This document shows positions 11,176-23,997 of a stretch of DNA of 64,000 bases, piece after piece (the stretch's first letter is position 1; the number at the start of each line of letters is the position of its first letter). The stretch covers positions 122,447,985-122,511,984 of the forward strand of contig OX578140.1 of NCBI GenBank assembly GCA_951213105.1. Direction: 5' to 3'. Below the pieces are notes generated by a model, which did no database searches, was not told where the DNA came from, and worked only from the letters and a program-made list of their open reading frames with translations. Made by a program: the position numbers and the translations under genes. This stretch comes from Amaurobius ferox. Its lineage: Eukaryota; Arthropoda; Arachnida; Araneae; Amaurobiidae.

Positions 11176-12107
11176 TTTATTTAGGTCTAAAAAGATAACA
11201 ATTGATGAAAAATATTGTGGTTAAACAGACCAGAAACTTTTACATTATATTTGAACTTGACAAGTACGTCAATTTTTAAAAACTGGGAAAAGGGTTATTG
11301 CGAATATAGATAAAAAGATCATTGAAATATAAAATTGAGAGTGAGGTATACTAACATAATGAAAAATAGATTAAAATTAAAGAAAATAATAAAATTTTAA
11401 AAGTAAAATTTAGAAAATATATAAAAGGAAAATATATGAAAAGGAAAAAAAATTAAGTACATGGAAAACAAAAACAGAAATTTAGAATAAAATTTAGAAA
11501 AGAAGAATTAGAAAAAATACAAATAAAAAGGGTCAAAAGAAAAAGAAAGAACCGAGAAAATAAGAACAGTTAACATAGCTTTTTTTTTAAAACAGAAAAT
11601 ATGGAGGGAACACAATAAGTCCATATAAGTTAATAAGAATGAAATAAAGGGATTCATTGATCAAAATTAATTGAGAGCAGAATCTACTCATAAGCTTAGG
11701 TCACTTTATTAGAAATTTCCATGGCAACAAGAATATAGTTTTTAATTTTATCTACTGAAGAGGGATTTGAACGAACTTTGAAAGAACCAAATTGGTTTAT
11801 TAGAGGGGGAGGGTTTGCAAAGATGAAAATGTTTAGAAAAAGGACAATCGAAAATGTAATGGTCAACGTCACCGAATTTATTGCAAATACAGTTAGAGGT
11901 GGATTCAATTTTGAAACAGAAACGGATCCCTAGTACGACTAGTATGGATTCAACGGACTATGGGATATAAAGCGACGATTTCAAATCAGGAGGACAACGA
12001 CCGCTTAAGAAGCATACCTAGAGGATAAAAATGGCAGGATGTGGTCAATCAGATTGTCAGTTGCACGTAAATCTAACATTAGAGGGTGGAGAATGCAGAA
12101 TACACTT
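11176..12107. other. A-rich interval, no gene identified
   Basis: Very A-rich on the plus strand (many AAAA, GAAA and AGAAAA runs, roughly 11330-11600), followed by ordinary AT-rich DNA with a slightly GC-richer part at 11900-12060. It resembles the A-rich stretch at 17290-17760 in composition, but I could not align them convincingly. Confidence 0.45.
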
Positions 12108-12225
12108 CGACTATAAGGGCTTGCAAATTCCGTTCGAGTAGCTCAACGGTAAAGTATGGACTAGCCAATATGAAGATCTGTAGTTCGATAGCAGGTTGGG
12201 GAACAAGGTTCTTTACAACATACAT
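12108..12225 (+). mobile_element. tRNA-derived SINE, copy 2 (head only)
   Basis: GAGTAGCTCAACGGTAAAG (A-box region, from 12136) and GTAGTTCGATAGC (B-box region, about 12180-12192) lie in a block that parallels 10905-11015, including TAAGNGCTTGCAANTTCCG upstream and GGTTCTTTACA downstream. The copy stops at a (CA)n run (12234-12252). Confidence 0.6.
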
Positions 12226-12254
12226 CCATAAACACACACACACACACACACTAA

Positions 12255-13187
12255 CATACATAAACACACTGATGGCAACTCAAAAACATTCGATTCGAGT
12301 TCAGAGATACTTAACACATGCTCTTCCATCGAAAACCCCATCACAAGTATTTCAATGCACATTATACGTATGCGGAAAAATAACATTAAAAGCAAATCAT
12401 TTATTGATTATTTGGAGAGAAAAATTTTTTTAAATAACCGTCACCAAATTTGACGCGTTCGACTTTTTTAATTTCATTGTATAAATAAATACAAAATGTA
12501 AATTATGTTACTTTTCTAATACCATAAAAGTGATGACAGAAATACGAATTGGCTTTTTAAAACACAACCAATGAACTCCAATTATTTATCTTTTTCAGTC
12601 GCCGTCAACTCTTTTAAAGAAATTGACATTGAATTTTTTTTTATTCCTCCAAGTTCAGATAAAAAAATAAAATAAACAACAAAATTAAGATGTCTCGACA
12701 AAATGTTTTTGAAAGAATTAGTTTCCTTTAAATCTGTCGGCATTTTCACTGTCAACACATTTAAACGAAAGGAAGGCATGTTTGAGAAAATTTTAATGCA
12801 ACTGTAATGGATCTCTTAAAGAGAATGACGTTAATGAGTTTTTTAAAACTTCTTAACTCATTATATGTTTTAGAAATATATAAAAAGCACCAATATCTCT
12901 TTCACAAAATTTATTTTTATTAAAAAAATACACGTAAGCAGGCAAAAAGAAAATAACAGGAAGTCTGTGAAAGGTCTAACAAACACAGCATTAGAAGAAG
13001 TAAATAAATGTTTGAATGAGAAACAAATATATTGAACGTGAGGTTCCACTGGAATTTCTCATCTATAATAATAAAAGGAAATATAAAAAACCTTATTTCC
13101 ACTGAAAATATTTATGAATTCTATATTGGAATACTAAAAGAATTGTTGGAATTAAATTATCAGAACATGCTTGTGATATGAAAAACA
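12255..13187. other. AT-rich interval, nothing recognised
   Basis: No gene, known repeat end or tandem array identified. Confidence 0.5.
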
Positions 13188-13191
13188 AAAA

Positions 13192-13973
13192 TCTGATGTG
13201 GGCAGCACATGACTTTCCCTGCAGACTTATATTCACGTTCTCTTTATTTTAATTAAATTTAATTCACTTTTAATTCAATTTTCGTTCTCATTTGATAACT
13301 AGACTTCTTTTCAAAGGTGACGTAGAGAAAATACGAAAAACTAAAATATCTCAAATATCTCGAGAACGGTTACTCCTAGTGTAATGGGGTTGGTCTTATT
13401 CTTTCTTCGTCAAAAATTACGTATTAAACAAGTATTTAATGGATATATTTGAGCATACGTAGTGTTTTATTTTAGATTTTGGCGATTCTTGCCGGCCATT
13501 TTTAAAAAATAGGCAGGTTATTTTTTTCCGAATCGTACCAAAATCTAATCAGCACCAGATTGTCCCACAGGTAACTTATCTACCGAATTTTGGGAAATTC
13601 GGTCCATTGGTTTTTCCGCTAGAGTGGATACAAGCTTTTGTGGGCCATTTCGCAAAAAAAGGCGGGTTCTTTTACCCCGAATCGTGCCCAAAACTAATCA
13701 GCACCAGACTCGCCCACAAGTGACCTACCTACCAAATTTTATGAAATTCGATCTATTAGTTTTTTATTTAGAGTGGATGTAAAATCTGCACAGACAGGCA
13801 CACAGACACACAGACAGACAGACATACAAACACACACACAGACGTCGCGCTAAAAATAGTTTCTTCGTATTCTAGAGGTCTCGAAACGTGTAGATCCGTC
13901 GAAAACTCGAGTTGCGATTTTCGACATGATTCCAATACTGTCCCTATACATTACCATGTATTGCAGGGAAAGT
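13192..13973 (-). mobile_element. Family A copy 5, full length, inverted
   Basis: On the plus strand it begins TCTGATGTGGGCAGCACATG followed by ACTTTCCCTGCAGAC (the family 3' end). It ends with the hairpin sequence TATACATTACCATGTATTGC and GGGAAAGT. The body shows the inverted 148-bp dimer and a CA-rich microsatellite (about 13797-13840). Confidence 0.75.
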
Positions 13974-14466
13974 AAAAACGTTCCACTGCCTTGTTCCAAA
14001 ATGTTATCAATAATTATTTTGTCCTTCTTTACGATAAAACTTTTCTTTTAACCAATTGCAATAATCCCCGTGATATTTTGCTTTTCGAATCTTTATTTAT
14101 TTATATCTATCGAGATTGCATCTGTAATTTTGACACCCCGCGATATGTCAATTTCATTCTTGATTCCATAAAGGTTAAAGCATTGTCTGCTTATTGAAAC
14201 ATCTAAATGTGTTCTTTTCTATTTCATCAATTTTAATTCCATATATTCTGTGCCTTTCATATATTTTCTGATTTTTTATCTCATTTGTACTTACCAGTAT
14301 CTTTCGGACATTAATGATATGCAAATTTTGATCGCGGTTTTGCTGTGTATAAATATCTCGATGTTCTTTTCTTTCGCTGTTATATACCTCTGGGCGTTTC
14401 AAGCTCGAAAATGCATAGGCTTGTATATACAGTTTTACGCCTTAACGCAATTATATAATATAAAAT
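13974..14466. other. AT-rich interval, nothing recognised
   Basis: Two overlapping short frames on opposite strands (about 14175-14486) show no recognisable motifs; I do not consider them genes. Confidence 0.5.
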
Positions 14467-14857
14467 TTGATGTGGGCAGCACATGACTTTCCTTATATAA
14501 TGCAATGAATTTACTTCTTTAACAGTGAAAGAGTGATGAAAAAATCCACGTCACACTGCTTGTAACGTTAAATTGTACATTTCAAGCGGTAAATTGTACA
14601 TACCAGCATTTTGCCAAGCGTTATAGACGGAGTCGTATGGTAGTCTTATATTCTTTCCAATATATTGAATTTTAATCAATTAATTGTCATTTTCATTAAT
14701 TTAGCGTCATTCCTATGAATTTGGCGACATTTTTATCAATTTGGTGACATTTTCATCAATTTACCAACATTTCAAAAACTCGCCAAGTTGGGGATATTCC
14801 GCTAAATTCGTCGCTAAAATTTCGTCAAGTATTATGGTCGGAGAAATAAATAGGTTA
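14467..14857 (-). mobile_element. Family B copy 2, 3' third only, inverted
   Basis: Starts TTGATGTGGGCAGCACATGA and CTTTCCTTATATAATGC (the B 3' end on the minus strand), followed by the inverted TCGCCAA/TTGGCGA module (about 14700-14830). It then meets the 5' end of the forward copy at 14858, so two B pieces are joined in opposite orientation. Confidence 0.65.
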
Positions 14858-15630
14858 TTACTTTCCTTATATACATATAATGTATAAGGAAAGTATTATA
14901 ACGGAGTCGAAAATTCGAATTCGAGTTTTCGACGGGAGAGCACCTTTCAAGCATCCTTGAACACGAATCAGACGTTTTTGAGATGATATCTGTGTGTGTG
15001 TCAGTGAGTCTGTAGAGACGATAACTGACGAACGAATGGAACGATTCGAATAAAATTTGATACAAAAATTACAATCCATGAATACTGGAAGCCTATTGTT
15101 TTTATACGTAATCGAATGTTCAGAACCCCCCTAAATATTCGAGTGAAATTTTGAAAAAATCATAAAAAACATAAGTTACAGAAATAGTTATTTCTTACGT
15201 AATTTTTCATTAGAAAACCATTGACATAAATTTTAGAATACTAGCATGAACCGTTCCGGAGATATTGTGCATTTTCCAAAAAAATTATCAAAAAATCATA
15301 TTAAATTAAAAAAAAATATTACCTATTATTAAAATATGTTCGCTTTTCATAAGTATTTTTTCATGCGACAAATTGGGCGACATCATTCTCGTGGATCTAA
15401 CTGGTTCCATTCATGAAAAAATATACTTTAGGTAATACTTTTGTATTTGGACGCCAATAGTCATTTACATGCTACAAGGATAAGTTATTTCTCCGTCCAT
15501 AACGCTTGGCGGGATTTTGGCGGAATGTCGCCAACTTGGCGACTTTTGTAAATGTTGCCCAATTAACGAAAATGTCGCCAAATTGATCAAAATGACACTA
15601 AATCAATGAAAATGACGACTTGATAATGAA
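14858..15630 (+). mobile_element. Family B copy 3, split by a family A insertion
   Basis: Starts with ACTTTCCTTATATACAT and the GGAAAGT hairpin, then ATTCGAATTCGAGTTTTCGA, a short GT tract, GATAACTGACGAACGAATGG and the TTGGCGA module (about 15510-15590). The expected 3' end of B appears downstream at about 16623-16690 (AGTAAATCCATTGTATTATA then AAGGAAAGTCATATGC), after the A element at 15827-16620. The sequence at 15631-15820 is diverged. Confidence 0.62.
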
Positions 15631-15826
15631 GTAATTGTTAAAGTATTTTAATATATTGACTATATCGCTTATTGACGATACTATCAATATTGATGATTGT
15701 TTAGTTGCGCGAAATATAAGTTACTTGAGTATTTTGAAATAGTTTTACATGTTGTCACCCCGAAAACCTCCCAATGTACAATTCAACGATAAAAACACAG
15801 CACAGTGGATCTTATACATTATTTTT

Positions 15827-16620
15827 ACTATCCCTGCAATACATGGTAATGTATAGGGAAAGTATTGGAATCATGCCGAAAATCGCAACTCGAGTTTTCG
15901 ACGGATCTACACGTTTCGAGACCTCTAGAATACGAAAAAACCATTTTTAGCGTGACGTCTGTGTGTATGTCTGTGTGTCTGTGTGTCTGTGTGTCTGTCT
16001 GTGTGTCTGTCTGTGTGTCTGTCTGTCTGTGCAAATTTTGTATCCACTCTAACTAAAAAACTAATGGACCGAATTTCACAAAATTTTGTAGGTAAGTCAC
16101 TTGTGGGCGGAGCTGGTGCTGATTAGTTTTGGGTACGATTCGGAATAAAAGAACCGCCTTTTTTGTGAAATGGCCCGCAAAAGCTTGTATCCACTGTAGC
16201 TGAAAAACTAATGGACCGAATTTCACAAAATTCGGTAGATGAGTCACGTATAGGTCACCCTGGTGCTGATTAGATTTTGGTATGATTCAGAAAAAAATAA
16301 GCTGCCTTTTTTTGCAAAATGGCCCGCAAAAATTGCCAAAATCTAAAATAAAAAACTGGGTATACTCAAATATATCCATTAAATGTTGATTTAATACGTA
16401 ATTTTTAACGACGAAAAGAATAAGACCATCCCCATTACACTAGGACTAGCCGTTCTCGATATATTTTAGTTTTTCGTACTTTCCCTACGCCACCTTTGAA
16501 AATAAGTCCGGTTATCGAATGAGAACGAAAATTGAATTAAAAGTGAAATAAATTTAATTAAAATAAAAAGAACGTTGATATAAGTCTGCAGGGAAAGTCA
16601 TGTGCTGCCCACATCAGATT
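15827..16620 (+). mobile_element. Family A copy 6, full length
   Basis: 5' hairpin from 15827, CTGT/GTGT microsatellite (about 15959-16030), 148-bp dimer (GGACCGAATTT at 16066 and 16213) and the complete 3' end TGCAGGGAAAGTCATGTGC. T-runs lie on both sides. The B-family 3' tail resumes immediately after it, so this copy appears nested in B copy 3. Confidence 0.75.
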
Positions 16621-16690
16621 TTTTTATTATAAAACCAGTAAATCCATTGTATTATATAAGGAAAGTCATATGCTGCCTGCATCAGATTTT

Positions 16691-17065
16691 TTTTATAGCA
16701 GATAAACGACTAATGGTGTCTAAATACAAAACTATTACCCAAAGTATCTTCTCTTACATGTAGTAGATACTTATTCTTTCCAAGGTATTAGATTTTCGTC
16801 AATTAGTCTTCATTTTCATTGATTTAGCGCCATTTTTATCAATTTGGTGACATATTTATCAATTTTGCAATAGTTTCGTCAATTTGATAACATTTAAAAA
16901 ACTCACCAAGTCAGCGATATTCTATCTACGAGAATGATGATAATAAATGTATCACATGACATTTCATATGAAAAGTGAAAAGCTTTCACAATTGTTAATA
17001 TATATATTTTTTAATTTTATGTGATTTTTTTGATAAATTTATTTGAAAAATGTCGATATCACACC
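16691..17065 (-). mobile_element. Rearranged family B fragments
   Basis: Contains inverted pieces of the B body in altered order: GCAGATAAACGACTAATGG, CAATTTGGTGACATATTTAT (module) and ATTTCATATGAAAAGTGAA. No ends are preserved. Confidence 0.5.
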
Positions 17066-18290
17066 TTCAAGTAAATTCATCAACTGCGGTAGAATAGCAC
17101 ATGCGGCTAAAGGTAAGATAAAATTTGCCATCACCGCGAAAGGATATGAAAAAGGATAAACCAACGACGCAGGAAAGCAGGCGGTGGGATACAAAGAAAG
17201 AATGGTAAAAGTCACAGATGAAACAAGAAATAGGAGATAATAAAAACTGAACGGAAGTAATATAAGACAACAAAGGAGCAGTTAGCAGAGCGATCTGAAC
17301 TTCGAATAAACCTACTGAAACGATAACGGATGAACATGAGATGTTTGAACTAGCTATAAAAATACAAACAAGAAAAATAGGTAGAAAATATTTAAAACCG
17401 ATGGCAAAAGAGTTAGAACCAACAGGAAAAAATAAAATTCAAATATGAATGAACCAATTGGTTTAGAAGACTTCGTTCAATAAAAAATAAAATTGCGAAA
17501 AATTAGCCGAATTCCAGAAAAAGAAAGACAAATAATTAAAAAATGAAGGAAGCAGACTAGAATGGAAAAATTATACCAGAGACTTCCAAGCGAAGAGAAT
17601 AAAAGAACAATGATCATTAACAAGCAAATTTGATTGAGAAACAAAAGAGGTAATTTTTGAAAAAGTCCAATTCAAAAATAGAATTCGGTGTAAAAGTGAT
17701 CTTGGGTTCCGAAAAATTAAAAATATGGTTAGAGTCCCAAGAACGTTCAGCAATTAAAGACTGATATATTTTGTTTAGAAACATAACTCATGTGTCCCTA
17801 AATATGAAATTTAAGAGTCCTTCCGTTCATACGACGTAACCAAGACAAATTTACAAGGAATGTAATAATCGCAGAATCCAAGTTTTAAACGACAAAATAA
17901 ATGGCAATAACATATTGGGATAAACAAATTTATTGATCAAAATTTTCACGAGTTACATAATTATTCCAGGTCTTCCCTCGTCAGAGTGTATATAAGAATG
18001 TTTATTATTCAGAAACCGAAATTACGTGAAATGAGCAATAGTGAATTGTGAATACGTCAATTTTTTTGTATGTTGATCTTGCTTGTGAGCAAGTTGAGCA
18101 TTTAATTGCAATTTTATTGTACCTGGTGTTTGATTTGTGACTTTATAACAGATAAAACGGTATTAATTGTATTTTGTTCTGGTTTACGCTAATTTCTATT
18201 TAAAGTACATCTTAAGTTATCTAGATCTTCGCACTAAATTTTGCATTTTGAAAATGCACTCACTGGTGCAGATGTTACTTCATAATAGTG
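17066..18290. other. AT-rich to A-rich interval, nothing recognised
   Basis: 17290-17760 is purine/A-rich on the plus strand. No frame with recognisable motifs and no clear element ends. Confidence 0.45.
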
Positions 18291-18426
18291 TATCATTTCA
18301 TTAAATAGGAATAACCAAAATACGTAAAACCAATTTGAGCAAGTAGACAAAGCCATGTGCTGCCAATATAAATGTTTCATTTCATTAAATAGAAATAACA
18401 GAAAACCAATTTGAACAAGTAGATAA

Positions 18427-18472
18427 AGTCTTGCATAAATTTTGATAGAATTATAAAAATTTATGCAAGACT
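18427..18472. repeat. Perfect 17-bp hairpin
   Basis: AGTCTTGCATAAATTTT (18427-18443) is exactly inverse to 18456-18472, with a 12-nt loop. It lies just beyond the 3' side of the inverted family E element. The ~50 bp before it (18372-18426) is a direct repeat of 18295-18340. Confidence 0.8.
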
Positions 18473-18892
18473 AAAACTACATGTACGCTTACAATTTTAA
18501 ACGCGAATTTTTTTTTCCTATATTCACATTTACATACTCAGTATACTGCCCAAATTGCGACCAAATCGTTTTAGCGGTTTTCAATATTACCAAAGACCAA
18601 CAATTTTGAGAAAATCCTGTTTTATAACTGTAATATTTACATTTTTCGAAATTTCCATTTCTGCGTTCAAGTCTACATAATCTGTATATGAAACATGTCA
18701 AACAAATCGGGTACAACTCTTTTCAGTAGTTATTGAGATTACGAAGTTCGAACGCAGAGACGGCAGACACACGCAGAGATCGACAATAGTGATTTTTAGT
18801 ATCCAGGAACCCCACTGATGTTTCCACGACGAAAATTCGATTTGTGATTCCGTCACGATCAACATACTTTCTAAGACTGCATCGGTTAAAGT
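18473..18892 (-). mobile_element. Family E element (same superfamily as A/B/D)
   Basis: On the minus strand it starts TTTTTACTTTAACCGATGC then GAAAGTATGTTGATCGTGAC, GAATTTTCGTCG, and a tract TCTGCGTGTGTCTGCCGTC in place of the microsatellite. The body includes CAATAACTACTGAAAAGAG. Only the 5' plan matches A, B and D. It is the only copy seen in the window. Confidence 0.45.
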
Positions 18893-18997
18893 AAAAAGGT
18901 TCCTTAATCTACTGATAAATCACATCTATCGAGTATAAGTCAAAATCACTTTCCTCTCACCCGTGGAACATAATAACAAAAGATTGAAAAAAGAATT

Positions 18998-19040
18998 TGA
19001 GCCTGCAGAGAAAGCAGCGTGCTGTCGACATCAGAATCTT
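18998..19040 (+). repeat. Solo family A 3' end
   Basis: CTGCAGAGAAAGCAGCGTGC followed by TGTCGACATCAGAATC matches the A 3' terminus with no A body upstream. A similar solo end lies at 18344-18366 (AAAGCCATGTGCTGCC). Confidence 0.5.
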
Positions 19041-19436
19041 TGTATAAAATGCAAGCCTAAAACTTTGCTTATGTTTAGGCTTTTCACATGTATAGAACAT
19101 CAAATCTTTTATTTCAATGAAAAAAATCATATTTGTCCTCTACAGAAAATTACTTCCTGATTTGATGCTATCAAAAAAAGATAAAAATTGCCTAAGAAAT
19201 TTGAAAATTGAACTCTCTAAAAAAGTTATTTCTCCTCATAAAAAAGTTTTCAAAAAGAAACTTTCATTTAAAGACATAGCAAAATTAAAAATTTCTGTTG
19301 ACATAGAAAACCTCCGTCCAGTAATGGATTGGCAAATATTTGACGACGCATTAATACCATAAATAATTATTAAGGTAATTATAGTATTTTAAAGTATGTG
19401 TATGGGTGTGATGAAGAGCGCATAAAGAAATGAAAA
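19041..19436. other. Interval between two opposed solo A ends
   Basis: An 81-codon, lysine-rich open frame (19117-19362, plus strand) lies here. It has no motif I recognise and AT-rich codons like its surroundings, so I do not call it a gene. Confidence 0.35.
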
Positions 19437-19478
19437 AATCTAATGTGGTCATTACATGACTTTCACTGCAGAATCAAA
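19437..19478 (-). repeat. Solo family A 3' end, inverted
   Basis: ATCTAATGTGGTCATTACATG followed by ACTTTCACTGCAGA is the inverted A 3' terminus without an attached body. Together with 18998-19040 it brackets about 400 bp. Confidence 0.5.
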
Positions 19479-20970
19479 TTCATTTTTTTTTCCTTTTTTC
19501 CAACATATATTGAGTTGTATGGTGCAAAATAATAAATGAAATGAACTGATTTTAAATTGCATCACATCTTAGATGATAAGGTAATTATCTTAAGATTATA
19601 TCTGATAACTTGAAGCATTGCAAAAAGTGTGCCAAATGGCCGAAAATATATAGAAAACAGTTTACCGCCTAGAGAAATGAGGTTAATTATCTTTATTCTA
19701 AGTTTTTTGCTTCATGTTAATTGCAAGGAAATTCATTCTGTCAAATTTTTATCTGTCAGCATGTTTCTAGTCTTTAAACATGTGTGATATATGTGAGTAT
19801 ATGAAAGGAAAAATTGTTAGCAATAAGATTATTAGTTTTTAATGCAAAATAGATGTATCTGGCATGCTATTTCTATCTTTGTAATATTATATTTTTAATA
19901 TAACATTATGATTCTCCCATTTTGTACCAATCGTTGTAATTTCAATTCTTCAATATGTTTTCACATACTACTTACACATTTTTCATTTCAAATAGGATTC
20001 GAATTAAGAACAGTAATCTCTGATTATCTAAAATTTTTATTGCATTCAATTAAAGAAGTCATTACCATAATTCTTCATAACAAATTAGCCTGGTTAATTA
20101 AAAATCTTTACCATTTTCTTTAATTCTTTTACAAACTTTGAAACTTTGTGGCAACTGTTGTTTTATGAAATCAAGAATTCTTTTAAATTCATAGTTGACA
20201 TTCATATTAGGTTTTTTTTAATTTTATAACTTTTAAATTTCAGAATTTTAAATTTAAGGAAATATTGCAATTTTCCAGATTGACTGTCTCCAATAAAAAT
20301 ATCTAAATTTAAAAGTCTTTATTTGCTTCAACGCAAATGTAATTTAAAGGTATATCCATAGAAAAAGCATTAATATTTCTAGCCTATTCAAAATTCTAAT
20401 ACAATAAGTTATTTAAAATATCTCTTATTGCATCCATGTGATAATACTCCAATCAGTCTACATATTTTTCTAGAGTTACAGCCATGCTTAGCCAACGAAA
20501 CTTATTGCACATTAAAAGAGTAAAACAGTATCATACCCAGAACTGACATGATTTAAAAGTTTTTTGAAATGCCTTTTGTGCATGTCGCGGGAAACTTTAA
20601 TATTTATAATCGTTCTCCGATATTTCTTTTAAATCAGTACAACCACAATACTCATCCACAGATTTTAATATTTAGATACTAAATATTAAATTCTGCGAAT
20701 GGCTAAGTTCTTCATAACACCGGATTTGGATTTTTTTTAGCATCCAGCAATTTATGGAAGTGCGGTTTTAATTCATACGGAGTTACGACAAAATATTCTA
20801 CCGACAAAGATACGAACCCCATACAAAGAAACAGAGAAATGAAGACGTCAGGTGTCAAACAGAATGAAGATGTCAAAGATAGTATAAGGAAGCCCATCTG
20901 GAATCTGAAGGTTGAAAATTTAGGTTATGTCAACAGGCCGAAACAAAACCTCACTCATACAAAACATCTT
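19479..20970. other. AT-rich interval, nothing recognised
   Basis: No coding, tandem or dispersed repeat signal identified. Confidence 0.5.
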
Positions 20971-21114
20971 GTTTGACGAACAAAAAAAACCTGCTCGATG
21001 AACATACAAAAACTGTTCAATGAACAAATAAAAACTATTCGATGAACAAACAAAAACTGTTCAATGAACAAATAAAAACTGTTCGATGAACAAGCAAAAA
21101 CTATTCAGCGAAGA
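20971..21114. repeat. 22-bp minisatellite
   Basis: About six and a half units of 22 bp, starting near 20971, 20993, 21015, 21037, 21059, 21081 and 21103, each of the form GTTCRATGAACAAAYAAAAA plus two bases. Units differ by a few substitutions. Confidence 0.85.
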
Positions 21115-22920
21115 ATTTTATATGTATTTTAAATTGAATGGCGTCTACATAGTAATTCTCTATTTCAAAACAAATAATATTCTCCTCGAGCTTACAACAT
21201 GTATGATGAAAACAACCACAAATGTTCGGTGCAAGTGTTTTGATAAACAAATCAACCTATTCATGAGCTATTTTCCCCCTTTCCCGTATAAAAGGTTAAG
21301 TTGATTCAGTAAAACTACATTGCTTTATTACGTTTACTTTAAATGTTACATTTGTGATTTGAATTTCTAAAATGTGTGATAAGCTAATCAGCAATCAAAA
21401 GGAACTGAAGCGGATGTTGAATTGGAGATTTATTTATTACAGCAGCGGCGTGTTATTTACCACCGTTTCCATAAAGACTAAAACAACAGAGAACAGAGAA
21501 ATGTATGCAATTATGTGGAATGGCATGGGAAAGGAACTGAACATAACTCACTCGTTATATCATAATCACAGAAAAATAGTAATCTAAAAATAGAAAATCT
21601 AAATATATAAAATACTAGCATAAATACTCGGCGTTGCTCAGGGCCTATACAATTTGAACTGGTGCATCCAAAACTCACGGTTTTCTCCCACACTTCTTCA
21701 AGTAAAAGTGGGAAAATGGTCAATATTTTACAGCAAGGGAAAATCAAATCCATGTCATCATCACCCGTGATTATCTGAACTACTACAATTTGTTTTTATT
21801 TCATATTTTGTTTCTTGAAACTTTTATTTCAGCTGTTGGTCATATCCACAGCATCAAATACTTATTTGAGAAACACAGTGTTACGAATATTTTGTTTCGA
21901 ATTCTGGAAACCGGACCTTAGGATGCATCTTAAAGTGGTAGAAGAATAGATCATCAATGCAACAGCGGAAAGTTCACCAATTGGCCAGCCAGATATTAGA
22001 AATTAAATCGCCGTTGAAACAATAAATATTTACAATTAGTTGTGTTATCCCTTTCTTTTGACGTTTTACTTACATCTTTCACATCATGTGTTTAATAATG
22101 AATTTACTCATAGCATTTACAATTTAAAAAATATCAACTTTTAGCTGTTTTGCACAAACTATCAGTACGACAAAATACATAAAATCAAATGAATACTTTG
22201 AATAAATCGTTTTTCAAGCTCATACTTTTTCTAAAACCAAACTCCAATTAATCTGAGTGAGTAAAACGACATTTTGAACACGAGTTGAAAAAGTGACATT
22301 TTTACGGCTGTAACAAATGATGTAAGCATAAAAAAATGTTTCAGAAGTAAAAATCCTTAAGTAAATGTCATTAATACGAGATAATAAACATGACAGAAAA
22401 AAATGTTTTTATCTACGAAAGAATCTCGATAAATAAATATTTTTCATCTGCGAAATTCCTGTCCGTCATAATTAAATGATAAATAATGGATACTTTAAAC
22501 ATTCTCTATATTATAGTGTATCAGCAGCATACCCATTCTTCGCACGGAAAATATAATAAAAAGAAATTTAAAATTCAAATTTATGTGCAAATTCCTATAA
22601 TATTTTAAATGGCATTATTATTCAAAACATTATATTAAAATATTTAATTCAATTCTCCTAAAACGTTGATAAGAATCTCTGTCATCGTTATACAAAATTA
22701 TCCTCACAAGCAGATCTGAAAAATAAAATAACTTGGTCCCTTTTGTAAACAAATTTACAAAACAAATTATTTAATTCCGACAAAGCAATTACCTTAACCT
22801 GGTAATTGCACGCAGAACTTAATTGCTGTTACTTATCAAATTGACTTGAAAAATTTACAAAGAGATAATGAAGAATATTTGTAAATAATATTTTATAACA
22901 AGTGGTTCACACAATATTAA
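21115..22920. other. AT-rich interval, no gene
   Basis: Short frames (21086-21304, 21372-21587) lack recognisable motifs. ATACTCGGCGTTGCTCAGGG at 21625-21645 recurs as TTACTCGGCATTGCCCGGGC at 43303-43322, so this is a fragment of a dispersed repeat. Confidence 0.45.
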
Positions 22921-23290
22921 AAAAATTGATGTGGGCAACACATGACTTTCCTTATATAATGATTGAATTTACTACTTTTGCAGTTAAAAAAAATGTTATT
23001 CTTATAGAAGATACTCTTTCCAAGATATTGAATTTTCTTCAATTAATCCTCATTTTCATTGATTTAGCGTCATATGTATCCTTTTGGCGAAATTTTCTTT
23101 AATTTGGCTACAAATGTCGCCAAGTTAGCGACATTCCGCTTAATTTGTCGCCAAAATATCGCCAAGCGTTATGGACTGAGAAATAAGTTATTCTTACAAC
23201 AGATAAATGACTATTGTGAGTTCAAATACAAAAGTATTACTCAAAGCATATTTTTCCGTAAATGGAACGAGTTAGATCCATGAGAATGAT

Positions 23291-23688
23291 GTCACCAAAT
23301 TTATCGCAGGACATTACATATGAAAAGTAAACATATTTCTCAATAGTTAATATTTTTTTTAATTTATGGGATTTTTTGATCAATTTATTTGAAAAATGGG
23401 TAATATCTCGATAACGGTTCATGCTAGCGTTCTAAAGTTTATGTAAATCGTTTTCTATGTAAAGTTTATGTAAATCGTTTGTCACCAAATTTATCGCAGG
23501 ACATTACATATGAAAAGTAAACATATTTCTCAATAGTTTTTTTTTTTTTTTTTTTTTTTTTTATTTATTTTTTTTTTTTTTTTTTTTTTTAATTTATGGG
23601 ATTTTTTTGATCAATTTATTTGAAAAATGGGTAATATCTCGATAACGGTTCATGCTAGCGTTCTAAAGTTTATGTAAATCGTTTTCTA
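23291..23688. repeat. ~190-bp tandem duplication with poly-T expansion
   Basis: TCACCAAATTTATCGCAGG and the following bases occur at 23481 exactly as at 23291. The second unit has gained a T-rich tract of about 70 bp (23528-23590). The duplication is absent from the other B copies. Confidence 0.8.
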
Positions 23689-23997
23689 AGAAAAATTACA
23701 TAATAAATGTCTATTTGCGTAACTTTATTAAAGGTTTTGATTTTTTTTTTTGATGATTTTTTCAAAATTTCACTCGAAAATTCAGGGGGGATTCTGAACA
23801 TTCGATTGTGTTCTAAAACAATAGGCTTCCAGTATTCATGGATTGTGATTTTTGTACCAAATTTCATTTGAATCGCACCATTCGTTCGTCAGTTATTGTC
23901 TCCACAGACTCCCTGACACACACACACACACATACTTTCACACACACACACATACACACACACATACTTTCACGCACACACACACACACACACCCGG

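Noticed and set aside
10900..12225. Functional tRNA genes at 10920-10985 and 12130-12195
   Set aside because: A- and B-box-like words are present, but stems are not complementary and the blocks are repeated with SINE-like tails.
19117..19362. 81-codon lysine-rich protein
   Set aside because: Codon use equals the AT-rich background, no domain was recognised, and it is enclosed by solo repeat ends.
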